Assembly: GCA_937897215.1 (NCBI GenBank)
Contig: CALCBQ010000012.1
Coordinates: 1-26,676 of the forward strand
Source of the DNA: an uncultured Clostridia bacterium
GTDB lineage: Bacteria > Bacillota > Clostridia > Oscillospirales > Acutalibacteraceae
DNA length: 26,676 nt
Reading direction: 5' to 3'
Positions 17,551-25,588 of this stretch are shown in pieces; position 1 is the first letter of the stretch; each line of letters opens with the position of its first letter. The translations under genes were made by a program, and so were the position numbers. Under the pieces are notes generated by a model. It saw only the letters and a list, made by a program, of their open reading frames with translations, had not been told where the DNA came from and searched no databases.

Positions 17551-17571
17551 ATATTCTACCTCTCATCAATT

Positions 17572-18465
17572 TTAATTTAAGTCAATCCAACTGCCTAATC
17601 GTTTTTCCCACTCTTTTGGTTTGAACTCGCCAAAACCTCCACCGTGGAAAAATGTGTATTCGCCAAAATAGAGTTTACCGTTGAGTTCATATAAATCTAT
17701 TCGGACATGTCGCATTCCTTTTGAAAGTTTTGCGGCAATTTCTTTCATTTCTTCGAATTTTTCAGGTTTTTCTATTTGTTTGCCTGACTGCGGATGAATA
17801 TTCACAATATCAAGATGATTAAAATCCATATCAAAGAAATCGAATTTAACATCAATATTTCTGTCTGTTGCAATAAACATAAGCTTTGGCTCGCCGTTAA
17901 AACAGAAGAATTTATAATCTTCAATTGCTTTTTCAGGTGCAGATTCATCAACCATAAACTGTTCTGCAATAATTTTAGGTTGAATACCTTTGTATGGGTA
18001 CTCACGACCTGCAAAGAAGTATTCTCTTTTGAGACGATTCTCAAAATGAGCACGAAGTCCATTCATTTCTTCTTCAGTCAAGGCGGATTTATTTTTAATT
18101 ACTTTTGTACTACCTGAATCGTGATTACATTTGAGAACAAATTTTTCAGGTAATTTGTCAAAATTTATTTCTTCAAACGAATTCCATACACCAAGAAGCG
18201 GAAAAAGATGTTCTTCGCCCCACACTTCTGCTATATGTTCACGGACTGTAAGTTTATCTACAAGGTTTGTGTATTCAGGGCACTTTTTATTGACCTTTAA
18301 CCACTGAAGTTTTTCGGTATATGTTTTTGGATTTTTGAAATTCACAAATCTGCCTACTGTCAGAAAATAATGAATTTGCAAATATGCTTTATCAGGCAAA
18401 AATGAAAGTACATATCTCATTTTTCGTCTGAAGTCTGCTTTTAATATTTTTTTACAATTTATCAT
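17572..18465 (-). CDS. TupA-like ATP-grasp ligase
   Basis: The 297-residue cytoplasmic protein belongs to the ATP-grasp group named after TupA of teichuronopeptide synthesis. Marks are NPKTYTEKLQWLK (45-57), FVLKCNHDSGS (109-119, with Lys112), IIAEQFM (165-171), DYKFFCFNGEPK (183-194), and the metal-binding stretch RIDLYELNGKLYFGEYTFFH (255-274, with Asp257 and Glu269). Such enzymes use ATP to activate a carboxylate and form an amide or ester, so a likely job is joining an amino or hydroxy acid to a uronic acid or amino sugar. An ATG at 18480 overlaps the previous gene by ATGA and would add 5 residues. The ATG at 18465 has GAGG 9 bases ahead and is preferred. Confidence 0.85.
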   Translation of the reverse strand: MINCKKILKADFRRKMRYVLSFLPDKAYLQIHYFLTVGRFVNFKNPKTYTEKLQWLKVNKKCPEYTNLVDKLTVREHIAEVWGEEHLFPLLGVWNSFEEINFDKLPEKFVLKCNHDSGSTKVIKNKSALTEEEMNGLRAHFENRLKREYFFAGREYPYKGIQPKIIAEQFMVDESAPEKAIEDYKFFCFNGEPKLMFIATDRNIDVKFDFFDMDFNHLDIVNIHPQSGKQIEKPEKFEEMKEIAAKLSKGMRHVRIDLYELNGKLYFGEYTFFHGGGFGEFKPKEWEKRLGSWIDLN

Positions 18466-18476
18466 TGGTATGCGCC

Positions 18477-19469
18477 TCATTTGTCTTTTTCAAAAACCTT
18501 TAATAATGGCTTTTGAACAAACGATGAAATTTTATTAAGTATAAATGCTAAAAGGATAATTACACCTGTAATAAATAACCAGTTAAGTGGGAATGGTAAA
18601 AAGTTCAATTTTGGAATTATTCCTATCTGAACAAGGTAAATTTCAAGTGTAAGCCCTGAAACAAATGTAATTACCGATTTAATCCATTTTGGTAATTTTT
18701 CAAGCCAACTGTCAATTGACATAAAGCAACGGAATGTAACAGTTAATAATGCGAAAAGTACAAACTGATTTACTATTTGTAAACCTGAAATACTATCGAC
18801 CCTGCTGAATATAATTTTACTTGTAAAATATGCTACAAATAAAACGGGAAGTAAAATCCAAGAAATAATTGATTTTTTATTGCGATATTTCTCCATATTC
18901 ACTTTAAAGTAAGCACCTAAAAGCATTGCGAAGAAGAACAAAAATCTAATCATTGGCTCGCGGACTGTATCAATATGATAATAGGATTTATCATATACAA
19001 ATATGTATATAAGAAGCCAGACAAGAGCTGTTACACCTGCAACTGCAGGTACATTATCTCTTAAACTCTGTGTTTTCATAACAAAGTAGAACGGAATGTA
19101 AAGAATCATAATCGATGGAATGAAATGAAAACTCCATGTAATTAGGAACCAACTGGCACTCAATATATCTTTAAGATTAAAATGTAATTGACGGAATCCT
19201 TCCGGATGCACTTCATAAAGGCAGTAAAAAAATGCAATAATAAGCACTGCTATAATTGATGGAATTAAAACTCTTACAAGTCGTTTTGCATACCATTTTG
19301 GGAAGCTATTTTTTACATTTGTAAGGCAAAAGCCAGACACTGCAAAAAATATTACATCTCCGAATAATCCCCCATTGGCAATTAAATCCGTCGGATAAAC
19401 ACCTACATAATGTGAATTTGTAATAATGCATGCAGCTAATGCTCTTAATACTGTTATGAAAAAAATCAT
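18477..19469 (-). CDS. Acyltransferase-3 family membrane O-acyltransferase
   Basis: The 330-residue protein has about 10 transmembrane helices and belongs to the acyltransferase-3 (OafA/WecH-like) family, which passes acetyl or another acyl group to exported glycans. N-terminal features are Arg9, His20 in TNSHYVGVYP, and FFAVSGFCLT (41-50) followed by WYAKRLVRVLIPS, the family signature. There is no SGNH domain, so acylation should be completed by the membrane part or a partner. AAGGA lies 9 bases before the ATG. The gene lies between the 4-epimerase and the ATP-grasp gene, so it is one of three putative tailoring enzymes, with the hexapeptide acetyltransferase at 5176-5802. Confidence 0.9.
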   Translation of the reverse strand: MIFFITVLRALAACIITNSHYVGVYPTDLIANGGLFGDVIFFAVSGFCLTNVKNSFPKWYAKRLVRVLIPSIIAVLIIAFFYCLYEVHPEGFRQLHFNLKDILSASWFLITWSFHFIPSIMILYIPFYFVMKTQSLRDNVPAVAGVTALVWLLIYIFVYDKSYYHIDTVREPMIRFLFFFAMLLGAYFKVNMEKYRNKKSIISWILLPVLFVAYFTSKIIFSRVDSISGLQIVNQFVLFALLTVTFRCFMSIDSWLEKLPKWIKSVITFVSGLTLEIYLVQIGIIPKLNFLPFPLNWLFITGVIILLAFILNKISSFVQKPLLKVFEKDK

Positions 19470-19481
19470 ATTATATAATCC

Positions 19482-20456
19482 TTATAAGTTTTCTTTATAC
19501 CATTCAATAGCTAATTTAATTCCGTCTTGGAAGCTATAATCAGGGTCATAACCCAAAAGACGCTTTGCTTTTGAGATATCTGCATTACTGTGTTTGATAT
19601 CGCCTTTACGGTCAGGGCCAAAGTTTGGCTCAATATCAAGACCCAACGCTGCTGTAAGTCCGTAATAAATATCAATAAGATATTCTCGACCACCGTAAGC
19701 GATATTGTATGCCTCGCCTGCTGCCTCGCTTGATGCAAGACACGCTTTAAGGTTCGCTTCGATAACGTTTTCAATGTATGTAAAGTCGCGGCTTTGTTTA
19801 CCGTCGCCATTGATTGTTGGTGTTTCGCCGTTAAGGAGTTGCTTTAAGAACTTTGGAATAACCGCTGCATAAGCTCCATCAGGGTCTTGACGACGACCGA
19901 ATACATTGAAATATCTCATTCCGTATGTATCAAGTCCGTAAAGTTTTGTGTAGAGTTTGCCCCACTCTTCATCACAACGCTTTGTGAGTGCATAAGGAGA
20001 GAGAAGGTTACCCTCTCTACCCTCATACTTAGGAAGATTTGGCTCGTCTCCATAAACTGATGAGCTTGAAGCATAAACAAACTTTTTAACGCCATTTTGT
20101 CTTGCCGCTTCCATCATATTAAGAGTACCTTCGATGTTGTTTTTGCAATAGAACAAAGGCATTTCAATAGAACGAGGAACACTACCCCAAGCGGCTTGAT
20201 TAAGAACATAATCTACGCCCTCACACGCTTTCATACAAGTATCAAGGTCTTTAATATCGCCTTTAATAAATGTATAGTTAGGGTTATCGAGGAACATATC
20301 AACATTCTTTTGCTTACCTGTTGAAAGGTCGTCGAGTGCTTTTACTTTATAACCCATATTAAGTATTGCTTCGCAAAGGTTTGAGCCGATAAATCCTGCC
20401 GCACCTGTAACGAGGAATACTGAATTTTCAGGGAATTTTAAATGTTTATAGCCCAT
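19482..20456 (-). CDS. tviC: UDP-HexNAc(A) 4-epimerase, TviC/WbpP type
   Basis: This 324-residue NAD-dependent extended SDR shows VTGAAGFIGSNL (16-27), ALDDLSTGKQKNV (40-52), QAAWGSVPRSIEMP (87-100), SSSSVYGD (130-137), catalytic YALTK (155-159), RYFNVFGRRQDPDGAYAAVI and DGKQSRDFTYIENVI. This series matches the WbpP/TviC epimerases, which act on UDP-GlcNAc/GalNAc and their uronic acids, rather than plain GalE. Next to a TviB-type dehydrogenase it predicts UDP-N-acetyl-D-galactosaminuronic acid. It starts 2 bases after the stop of that gene, with GGAG 9 bases before the ATG. It might also supply UDP-GalNAc. Confidence 0.92.
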   Translation of the reverse strand: MGYKHLKFPENSVFLVTGAAGFIGSNLCEAILNMGYKVKALDDLSTGKQKNVDMFLDNPNYTFIKGDIKDLDTCMKACEGVDYVLNQAAWGSVPRSIEMPLFYCKNNIEGTLNMMEAARQNGVKKFVYASSSSVYGDEPNLPKYEGREGNLLSPYALTKRCDEEWGKLYTKLYGLDTYGMRYFNVFGRRQDPDGAYAAVIPKFLKQLLNGETPTINGDGKQSRDFTYIENVIEANLKACLASSEAAGEAYNIAYGGREYLIDIYYGLTAALGLDIEPNFGPDRKGDIKHSNADISKAKRLLGYDPDYSFQDGIKLAIEWYKENL

Positions 20457-20458
20457 AA

Positions 20459-21778
20459 TTATAATCTCCAGTAGTTATAACCTGCCACTTCATATTCTTT
20501 GCGATTAAGAAGACCTTTAATATCAGCAAGTACTTTTGTATTGTTATCGCCTGCTTTGAACATTTTGTCAAAGTCAGCCTGAGTTAAGTCTTTAAACTGC
20601 TCGTGAGCAACTGCAAGGATTACTGCATCACAATCAGTAATTGTATTCATATCTACAAATTCCATACCATAAAGCCATTTTGCTTCGTCAGCATCTGCTG
20701 CTGGGTCTGCAACTGTTGCAGTAATACCGTACTCTTTAAGTTCGTTATAAATATCAATAATCTTTGTATTTCTTGTGTCAGGGCAGTTTTCCTTAAATGT
20801 GAAACCGAGAATTGCAACTTTTGCATTCTTAATTGCAACATCTGCTTTAATAAGGTTTTTAACAACACTTTCAGCAACATATTTACCCATATCGTCGTTA
20901 ATTCTACGACCTGAAAGAATAATCTGGCTGTGATAACCTAACTGCTCTGCTTTATATGTAAGATAGTATGGGTCAACACCGATACAGTGGCCACCAACAA
21001 GACCTGGATAGAATTTAAGGAAATTCCACTTTGTGCCTGCTGCTTTAAGTACTGACTGTGTATCAATACCCATCTTATTGAAGATGATTGAAAGCTCGTT
21101 CATAAATGCGATGTTGATGTCGCGCTGGCTATTTTCGATAACCTTTGCTGCTTCTGCAACTTTAATGCTTTCTGCTCTATGAACACCTGCTTCAACAACA
21201 AGTTCATAAACTTTTGCGATTTCGTCAAGAGATTCTTCATCCATACCTGAAACGATTTTAACGATTGTTTCAAGACGGTGTACTTTATCGCCTGGGTTAA
21301 TTCTTTCAGGAGAGTAACCGATTTTGAAATCTACACCACATTTAAGACCTGATTCTTTTTCAAGAATTGGAATACAGATATCTTCTGTAACGCCTGGGTA
21401 AACTGTTGATTCATAAACGACGATTGAGCCTTTTGTAAGGTTACGACCAACGATTGTTGATGCACCCTCAACAGGAGTAAGGTCAGGTGTATGGTCATCA
21501 TTTACAGGAGTTGGAACAGCAACGATATGGAATTTTGCTTCCTTGAGTTTGCTTTCGTCAGCAGTAAACTCAACTGTACAATTCTTAATTGCATCGTCGC
21601 CTACTTCGTTTGTTGGGTCAACACCATTTTTATAAAGTTCAATTTTCTTAGCATTAAGGTCAAAGCCCACAACTTTAACTTTCTTTGAGAAAGCAACTGC
21701 GATAGGCATACCAACATAGCCAAGACCTACAAGAGAAATTTTTTCTTCTCCGTTAACAATTTTTTCGTACAATGACAT
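20459..21778 (-). CDS. tviB: UDP-N-acetylglucosamine 6-dehydrogenase, TviB/WbpO type
   Basis: The 439-residue enzyme is a member of the UDP-glucose/GDP-mannose dehydrogenase family and oxidises C6 of a UDP-HexNAc in two NAD-dependent steps. It shows the Rossmann motif GLGYVG (18-23), [16 protein letters not shown] (88-103), [11 protein letters not shown] (122-132), [10 protein letters not shown] (155-164), [14 protein letters not shown] (212-225) and the catalytic Cys265 in [13 protein letters not shown]. The whole protein resembles Vi-antigen TviB strongly, so UDP-GlcNAc (or UDP-GalNAc) is the predicted substrate instead of UDP-glucose. GGAG lies 9 bases before the ATG, after a 6-base gap. 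With tviC it forms a UDP-GalNAcA pathway. Confidence 0.94.
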   Translation of the reverse strand: MSLYEKIVNGEEKISLVGLGYVGMPIAVAFSKKVKVVGFDLNAKKIELYKNGVDPTNEVGDDAIKNCTVEFTADESKLKEAKFHIVAVPTPVNDDHTPDLTPVEGASTIVGRNLTKGSIVVYESTVYPGVTEDICIPILEKESGLKCGVDFKIGYSPERINPGDKVHRLETIVKIVSGMDEESLDEIAKVYELVVEAGVHRAESIKVAEAAKVIENSQRDINIAFMNELSIIFNKMGIDTQSVLKAAGTKWNFLKFYPGLVGGHCIGVDPYYLTYKAEQLGYHSQIILSGRRINDDMGKYVAESVVKNLIKADVAIKNAKVAILGFTFKENCPDTRNTKIIDIYNELKEYGITATVADPAADADEAKWLYGMEFVDMNTITDCDAVILAVAHEQFKDLTQADFDKMFKAGDNNTKVLADIKGLLNRKEYEVAGYNYWRL

Positions 21779-21784
21779 TTTTCA

Positions 21785-22891
21785 TTACTCCTTTATCTTA
21801 AGATACATGCACATATCTTCGTTTACTTTATTTACATCGAACTTAGATTTACAATATTCACGGCTTTTTGCACCCATTATAGAAATAAGTTCGGGATGTT
21901 CTATAAATTCAATCATTTTTTCGGCTACCGCTTGTCCGTTGTGAGTTGGAACAAGATAACCTGTTTCGCCGTCTATTACCGTTTCACGACATCCTGGAGC
22001 GTGAGTTGTAATAACTGCTCTGCCCATTGACATTGCTTCAAGTACTGTTCTTGGTGTACCCTCTCGATATGACGGAAGTACATATACTGAACATTGTTTA
22101 TAATAGTCAGCTACTGTATCAGTTTCGCCAAAATGTTCAATTATACCTTTATTTATATATGTATTAAGGTCTTCTTGGCTGAGTGAATCCTGAATTCCCT
22201 CACAAGCACCTAAAAGCATACATCTTACATCAGGGTATTTCGCCTTTACGATTTCACACGCTTCTAAATACTCGCGGATACCCTTTGAATACATAACGCG
22301 GGACAACATAAAGAATGTTGTTTTTTCGGGATATTCGGCTACTGCGAATTTTTCCATATTCACACCTGAGCCATTTACGATTTTGCATTTATCTGCTTTA
22401 ACAAGATGTTCGTTTACAAACTGCTCTTTATCGTCAGTATTCTGGAAAATTACCGTATCGGCACACATAAAACCTATTTTATAGAGAATTGACATAATAA
22501 GTTTTATGATTTTTGCTTTTTTTGTTTTTGCGGTAAAGGCATATCCTGCACCTGTTACCATTGCAACTTTGTGTGGAACTTTTGCAAGAAACCCTGCCAT
22601 TGAGCCGTAAATTACGGGTTTTGAGGTATAACCTAAAATCACATCAGGTTTCTCTTTTTTGAAAAGTTTACGGAGTGCATTCATATATGCAAAATCTTTT
22701 AATGGATTTACGCCATTTTTGTTCATTGGTATTTCAACAAACCTTGCACCAAGTTCTTCAACTTTTTCAACATTATCACGGTTAGGACCTGTGATAATTA
22801 CATCGTAACCACTTGCAATTATTTTTTTCACCAAATCCCCGCGAAAATTATATGCGGTTCTGTTTTTAGGCGAAACTAAAATAAATTTCAT
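21785..22891 (-). CDS. Family 4 glycosyltransferase (PglA/CapM-like)
   Basis: This 368-residue GT-B enzyme shows AYNFRGDLVKKIIASGYDV (13-31), VTGAGYAFT (112-120), NGSGVNMEKF (173-182), FFMLSRVMYSKGIREYL (203-219) and the donor motif YREGTPRTVLEAMSMGRAVI (275-294) with Glu277/Glu285. This variant is usual for transferases that add a second sugar, often HexNAc, to an undecaprenyl-diphosphate-linked primer sugar (PglA, CapM and relatives). Its place nearest the initiating transferase among the GT genes agrees with an early step. It follows the dehydrogenase gene after 4 bases and has only a weak Shine-Dalgarno site (AAAGAAG). Confidence 0.9.
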   Translation of the reverse strand: MKFILVSPKNRTAYNFRGDLVKKIIASGYDVIITGPNRDNVEKVEELGARFVEIPMNKNGVNPLKDFAYMNALRKLFKKEKPDVILGYTSKPVIYGSMAGFLAKVPHKVAMVTGAGYAFTAKTKKAKIIKLIMSILYKIGFMCADTVIFQNTDDKEQFVNEHLVKADKCKIVNGSGVNMEKFAVAEYPEKTTFFMLSRVMYSKGIREYLEACEIVKAKYPDVRCMLLGACEGIQDSLSQEDLNTYINKGIIEHFGETDTVADYYKQCSVYVLPSYREGTPRTVLEAMSMGRAVITTHAPGCRETVIDGETGYLVPTHNGQAVAEKMIEFIEHPELISIMGAKSREYCKSKFDVNKVNEDMCMYLKIKE

Positions 22892-22895
22892 AGTT

Positions 22896-23807
22896 TTACG
22901 CTTCTTTCATATATGTAATTAAATTATTGTAAACTAACTCAAATAATCTATCACGATTTTTAGGAGATGCATAGGAGTTATGTGGAGTAATTACTACATT
23001 CTTCATATTCCACAACTTACTTTCTTCACTTAATGGCTCTGTATTGAACACATCAAGCACGGCGCCACCTATTGTTTCATTTTCAAGTGAATTTATTAAA
23101 TCATCTTCATTCAAAACTGCACCCCTTGCAATATTTACAAGAATTGCATCACTTTTAAACTGTGAAAAGATTTCTTTATTGAACATATTTTTTGTTTCAT
23201 TTGTAAGCGGAAGTGTAAGAATTACAACATCTGCATTTTTTACCGCTTCTGAAACATTCTTTATATTATAGTATTCATCAAACAAATCACTTGTGGGTTT
23301 TATTACATCAACCGCCACAATATGAGTATTGAATGCTTTGAAAAGTTTTGCACATTCAGTACCTACGCTACCGCAACCAACAACACAGATTGTAGTGCCT
23401 GAAAGTTCTTTTATTTCTCTGTCTTTAACCCATTTATGATTTTGTTGATTATTATAAAATGTATTTGTATGCTTATATAATGTAAGAACACCTGTAAGTG
23501 CCCACTCTGCCATTGGAGTGCTGTAAACTCCCCTTGCATTACAGAGTTTTATACCTTTTTCGTTTATTCTGTCTACAAAAACACGGTCAAGACCTGCACT
23601 TGTAAGTTGAATGAATTTAAGGTTAGGAAACTTGTCCAAATCATTATGTAAGAAGAGACCGTTACAGATTATTGCTTCTGCTTGAAACATTTCTTCACTC
23701 AAGGGCTCATTTTCCATTTGTTGAAACATAATTTCACAACCGAGCTTTTCTATATTCAGTTTTTGCTCGTCTGTGCACTTAAATGCACCTGTCATTAAAA
23801 GTTTCAT
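22896..23807 (-). CDS. D-isomer-specific 2-hydroxyacid dehydrogenase
   Basis: The 303-residue NAD-dependent oxidoreductase interconverts a 2-keto acid and a D-2-hydroxy acid. The nucleotide-binding motif VVGCGSVG (142-149) and the catalytic triad Arg228 (NIARGA), Glu257 (FNTEP) and His276 (TPHNS) are all present, so it should be active. Length is normal for the family. The substrate cannot be read: SerA, lactate, glyoxylate/hydroxypyruvate and other members look alike here, but a serine-pathway role is unlikely because it lacks an ACT domain and lies in a sugar locus. It follows the aldolase gene after 10 bases (AAAGGG, then ATG), so a linked pathway (aldolase product, then reduction) is a reasonable guess. 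Confidence 0.9.
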   Translation of the reverse strand: MKLLMTGAFKCTDEQKLNIEKLGCEIMFQQMENEPLSEEMFQAEAIICNGLFLHNDLDKFPNLKFIQLTSAGLDRVFVDRINEKGIKLCNARGVYSTPMAEWALTGVLTLYKHTNTFYNNQQNHKWVKDREIKELSGTTICVVGCGSVGTECAKLFKAFNTHIVAVDVIKPTSDLFDEYYNIKNVSEAVKNADVVILTLPLTNETKNMFNKEIFSQFKSDAILVNIARGAVLNEDDLINSLENETIGGAVLDVFNTEPLSEESKLWNMKNVVITPHNSYASPKNRDRLFELVYNNLITYMKEA

Positions 23808-23817
23808 AACTTGCCCT

Positions 23818-24666
23818 TTACTTATTCTTTATAATCTCAACAATTTTCTGAACACATTCCTGTGTTTTTTCATGATTTGCTTTATGTGTTTCTTCGTTCC
23901 AAGTGTCAAGTAATTCTTTTTCAAATTCGCGAATGTCGCGGACACCTGTGTTGAATTTTTCTTTTACCACTTCAAAATCAGTTTCTTTTGCTACATCACA
24001 GAATGCACGTGAGAGAATAACACGCTCTGAGCCAAGTCTATAATGCTCTCCTAAAATACATTCTGCAGGGAGAGTACCTGTTCCAACACGGGCAACTCCA
24101 CCAAAACCATAACTGATATTTTTCTTTTGGATTTTTTTACAGAGTTTTTCCACGGTACCGTCTGCTACAAGTTCAAACATAAATGTCATTCCGTAACCTA
24201 AATGCAAATCATTAAGACCGATATGTATTTCGTCAATTCCGTCAACTTCAAGAATTTCATCAATGTTTTCTGCAGCTTCAGGAGTTTCAAGAAGTAAATT
24301 TGTTTTTACTCTGCCCCCTACTGCTTTGATAAATCGACGCACCTGCTCAGCATTTTGAAAGAACGGTAACATTATAACGTCTGCACCTGCTTCTATTATA
24401 CTGTTAATTTCTTCCTCAGTTGATGGGTAATCAGTTGTAGCGTCGTGAATTGGATTACAACGAACATGAAGAGTTGATGTTGTAAGCACCTTACGAAGTG
24501 CTTTTACATCTTCTAAAGTGTGCATATTCTGGACTGTATCCATTCCGCCCTGACGGTCTGCTTTGCCGATATATTCCATATCTACAAATATACGGTCAAC
24601 GCCTGCTTGCTGTGCTGCTTCTGCCACGTCAACACGATTTGTAACAAACATTAATTGAAGAGCCAT
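23818..24666 (-). CDS. HpcH/HpaI-family class II aldolase (citrate-lyase-like)
   Basis: The 282-residue TIM-barrel enzyme belongs to the HpcH/HpaI aldolase family, whose members make or break C-C bonds between pyruvate (or a related enolate) and an aldehyde, using a divalent metal. Key residues are in place: DMEYIGK (29-35, Glu31), HVRCNP (67-72, Arg69), LLLETPEA (124-131, metal ligand Glu127) and GLNDLHLG (150-157, metal ligand Asp153). The C-terminal 40 residues form a charged helical extension. GAGG lies 6 bases before the ATG. It is the second gene of the operon, followed by a hydroxyacid dehydrogenase. Such an enzyme is not part of standard sugar-nucleotide pathways, so it probably provides a precursor for a non-sugar or unusual acidic substituent. 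Confidence 0.88.
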   Translation of the reverse strand: MALQLMFVTNRVDVAEAAQQAGVDRIFVDMEYIGKADRQGGMDTVQNMHTLEDVKALRKVLTTSTLHVRCNPIHDATTDYPSTEEEINSIIEAGADVIMLPFFQNAEQVRRFIKAVGGRVKTNLLLETPEAAENIDEILEVDGIDEIHIGLNDLHLGYGMTFMFELVADGTVEKLCKKIQKKNISYGFGGVARVGTGTLPAECILGEHYRLGSERVILSRAFCDVAKETDFEVVKEKFNTGVRDIREFEKELLDTWNEETHKANHEKTQECVQKIVEIIKNK

Positions 24667-24676
24667 AAGTTACCTC

Positions 24677-25312
24677 TTATTTGTTCACTGTTTCGCTTTC
24701 TTTTTCTTCTTTCGCAACTACGGTTGCACCTGTATTCTCATTATCTTCATTTTTGAGCACTTTAAGGAATGTTGTAATGATAATTTTAATATCAAGCCAC
24801 AAAGACATATTATCAACATACCAGACATTAAGTTCAATTCGTTTATTCCACTCAACATCTTTTCTGCCGTTAATTTGTGCCCAACCCGTAATGCCGGGTC
24901 TTACTTCAAACATACGAAGTTGAAAATCTGAATACTCTGAGTAATCCCAAGGATGATATGTAAGCGGAGGTCTTGGACCTACAAAACTCATTTCGCCTTT
25001 AAGAATATTTACAAACTGTGGAAGTTCATCAATACTTGTTGCGCGAATGATTTTGCCTATTCCTGTAACTCGTGCATCGCCTTTGCCTGAATACACGCCG
25101 CTACCCTGTGTTTCGGCACCAACCACCATTGAACGGAATTTATAAATCTCAAAAACCTTACCGTCGAGACCTATTCTTTTCTGCTTGAAAATTACAGGAC
25201 CCGGAGAAGTCAATTTAATAATAACTGCCACTATAAGAAGCACCGGCCAAAGCACAAGCAACCCCATAAGTGCAATGGTAAAATCAAGAAATCTTTTAAC
25301 GCCTTTATACAT
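24677..25312 (-). CDS. Initiating phosphoglycosyl transferase (small PglC-type)
   Basis: The 211-residue monotopic membrane enzyme starts the repeat unit by moving a sugar-1-phosphate from a UDP-sugar to undecaprenyl phosphate. It has the N-terminal re-entrant helix (FLDFTIALMGLLVLWPVLLI), then SPGPVIFKQKRIGLDGK, KFRSM (58-62), the catalytic Asp95-Glu96 pair in SIDELPQ, VGPRPP (111-116) and RPGITGWAQINGR. It lacks the large multi-helix domain of WbaP/WcaJ. After the core a polar tail of about 25 residues, rich in Glu, Lys and Asn, is added. It is the first gene of the operon, with AAGGAG 9 bases before the ATG and a consensus promoter about 80 bases upstream. The first sugar is probably a HexNAc or a 6-deoxy-HexNAc, but this is not proven. 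Confidence 0.94.
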   Translation of the reverse strand: MYKGVKRFLDFTIALMGLLVLWPVLLIVAVIIKLTSPGPVIFKQKRIGLDGKVFEIYKFRSMVVGAETQGSGVYSGKGDARVTGIGKIIRATSIDELPQFVNILKGEMSFVGPRPPLTYHPWDYSEYSDFQLRMFEVRPGITGWAQINGRKDVEWNKRIELNVWYVDNMSLWLDIKIIITTFLKVLKNEDNENTGATVVAKEEKESETVNK

Positions 25313-25387
25313 AAAAGTTTACTCCTTGGAAAGATTATTACGAAAAGTTTACACACCAATCCACAATAATCTCATTATAATTATATT
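25313..25387 (-). promoter_or_regulatory. 5' leader of the polysaccharide operon with a possible stem-loop
   Basis: The predicted leader is about 75 bases. Read on the minus strand, AGATTATT (25372-25365) can pair with AATAATCT (25339-25332) around a 25-base loop. The nonamer TAAACTTTT occurs twice, in the loop (25351-25343) and between the Shine-Dalgarno site and the ATG (25321-25313). No terminator-like T-run follows the stem, so attenuation is not evident. Confidence 0.35.
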
Positions 25388-25393
25388 TAAAAT

Positions 25394-25422
25394 ATTATAC
25401 CTCTATAGTATATAAAAGTCAA
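25394..25422 (-). promoter_or_regulatory. Promoter of the polysaccharide operon
   Basis: On the minus strand TTGACT (25422-25417) and a perfect TATAAT (25399-25394) are separated by exactly 17 bases. Transcription would begin near 25387, giving a 75-base leader before the initiating transferase. It is the only near-consensus promoter found for the 23 genes, which supports a single transcript of about 25 kb. Confidence 0.85.
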
Positions 25423-25558
25423 TGAAAATTCGTGGTAATTTTGTTTTTTCGCACCTGAATCCACTCCCGTTTTTTACCATTGTTTTTTCAGTTGAAAAAA
25501 TGCACAAAAATGCACAAAAAACACACAAGAATTTTTACTTGTACGATATATGTTTTTA
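25423..25558. promoter_or_regulatory. Region between the two divergent promoters, with an inverted repeat and a tandem decamer
   Basis: TTTTTTCA (25483-25490) and TGAAAAAA (25493-25500) form a perfect 8-bp inverted repeat around GT. It is followed at once by two copies of TGCACAAAAA (25501-25520). The site is about 60 bases from each -35 box, where an operator or an AT-rich activating element could act on both promoters. No binding protein can be named. Confidence 0.35.
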
Positions 25559-25588
25559 TTGACTTTTTTGCAAAAAATATTATATAAT
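25559..25588 (+). promoter_or_regulatory. Promoter of the CofE-like gene
   Basis: TTGACT (25559-25564) and TATAAT (25583-25588) are separated by 18 bases on the plus strand. Transcription would begin near 25595 and give a leader of about 90 bases before the ATG at 25687. The gene is divergent from the polysaccharide operon. Confidence 0.8.

Noticed and set aside
19482..20456. Epimerase as plain UDP-glucose 4-epimerase (GalE)
   Set aside because: Motifs such as QAAWGSVPRSIEMP and RYFNVFGRRQDPDGAYAAVI match WbpP/TviC, and the neighbour is a TviB-type dehydrogenase.
25501..25520. Tandem TGCACAAAAA as iteron or CRISPR-like repeat
   Set aside because: Only two short copies exist, with no spacers and no replication or Cas genes nearby.
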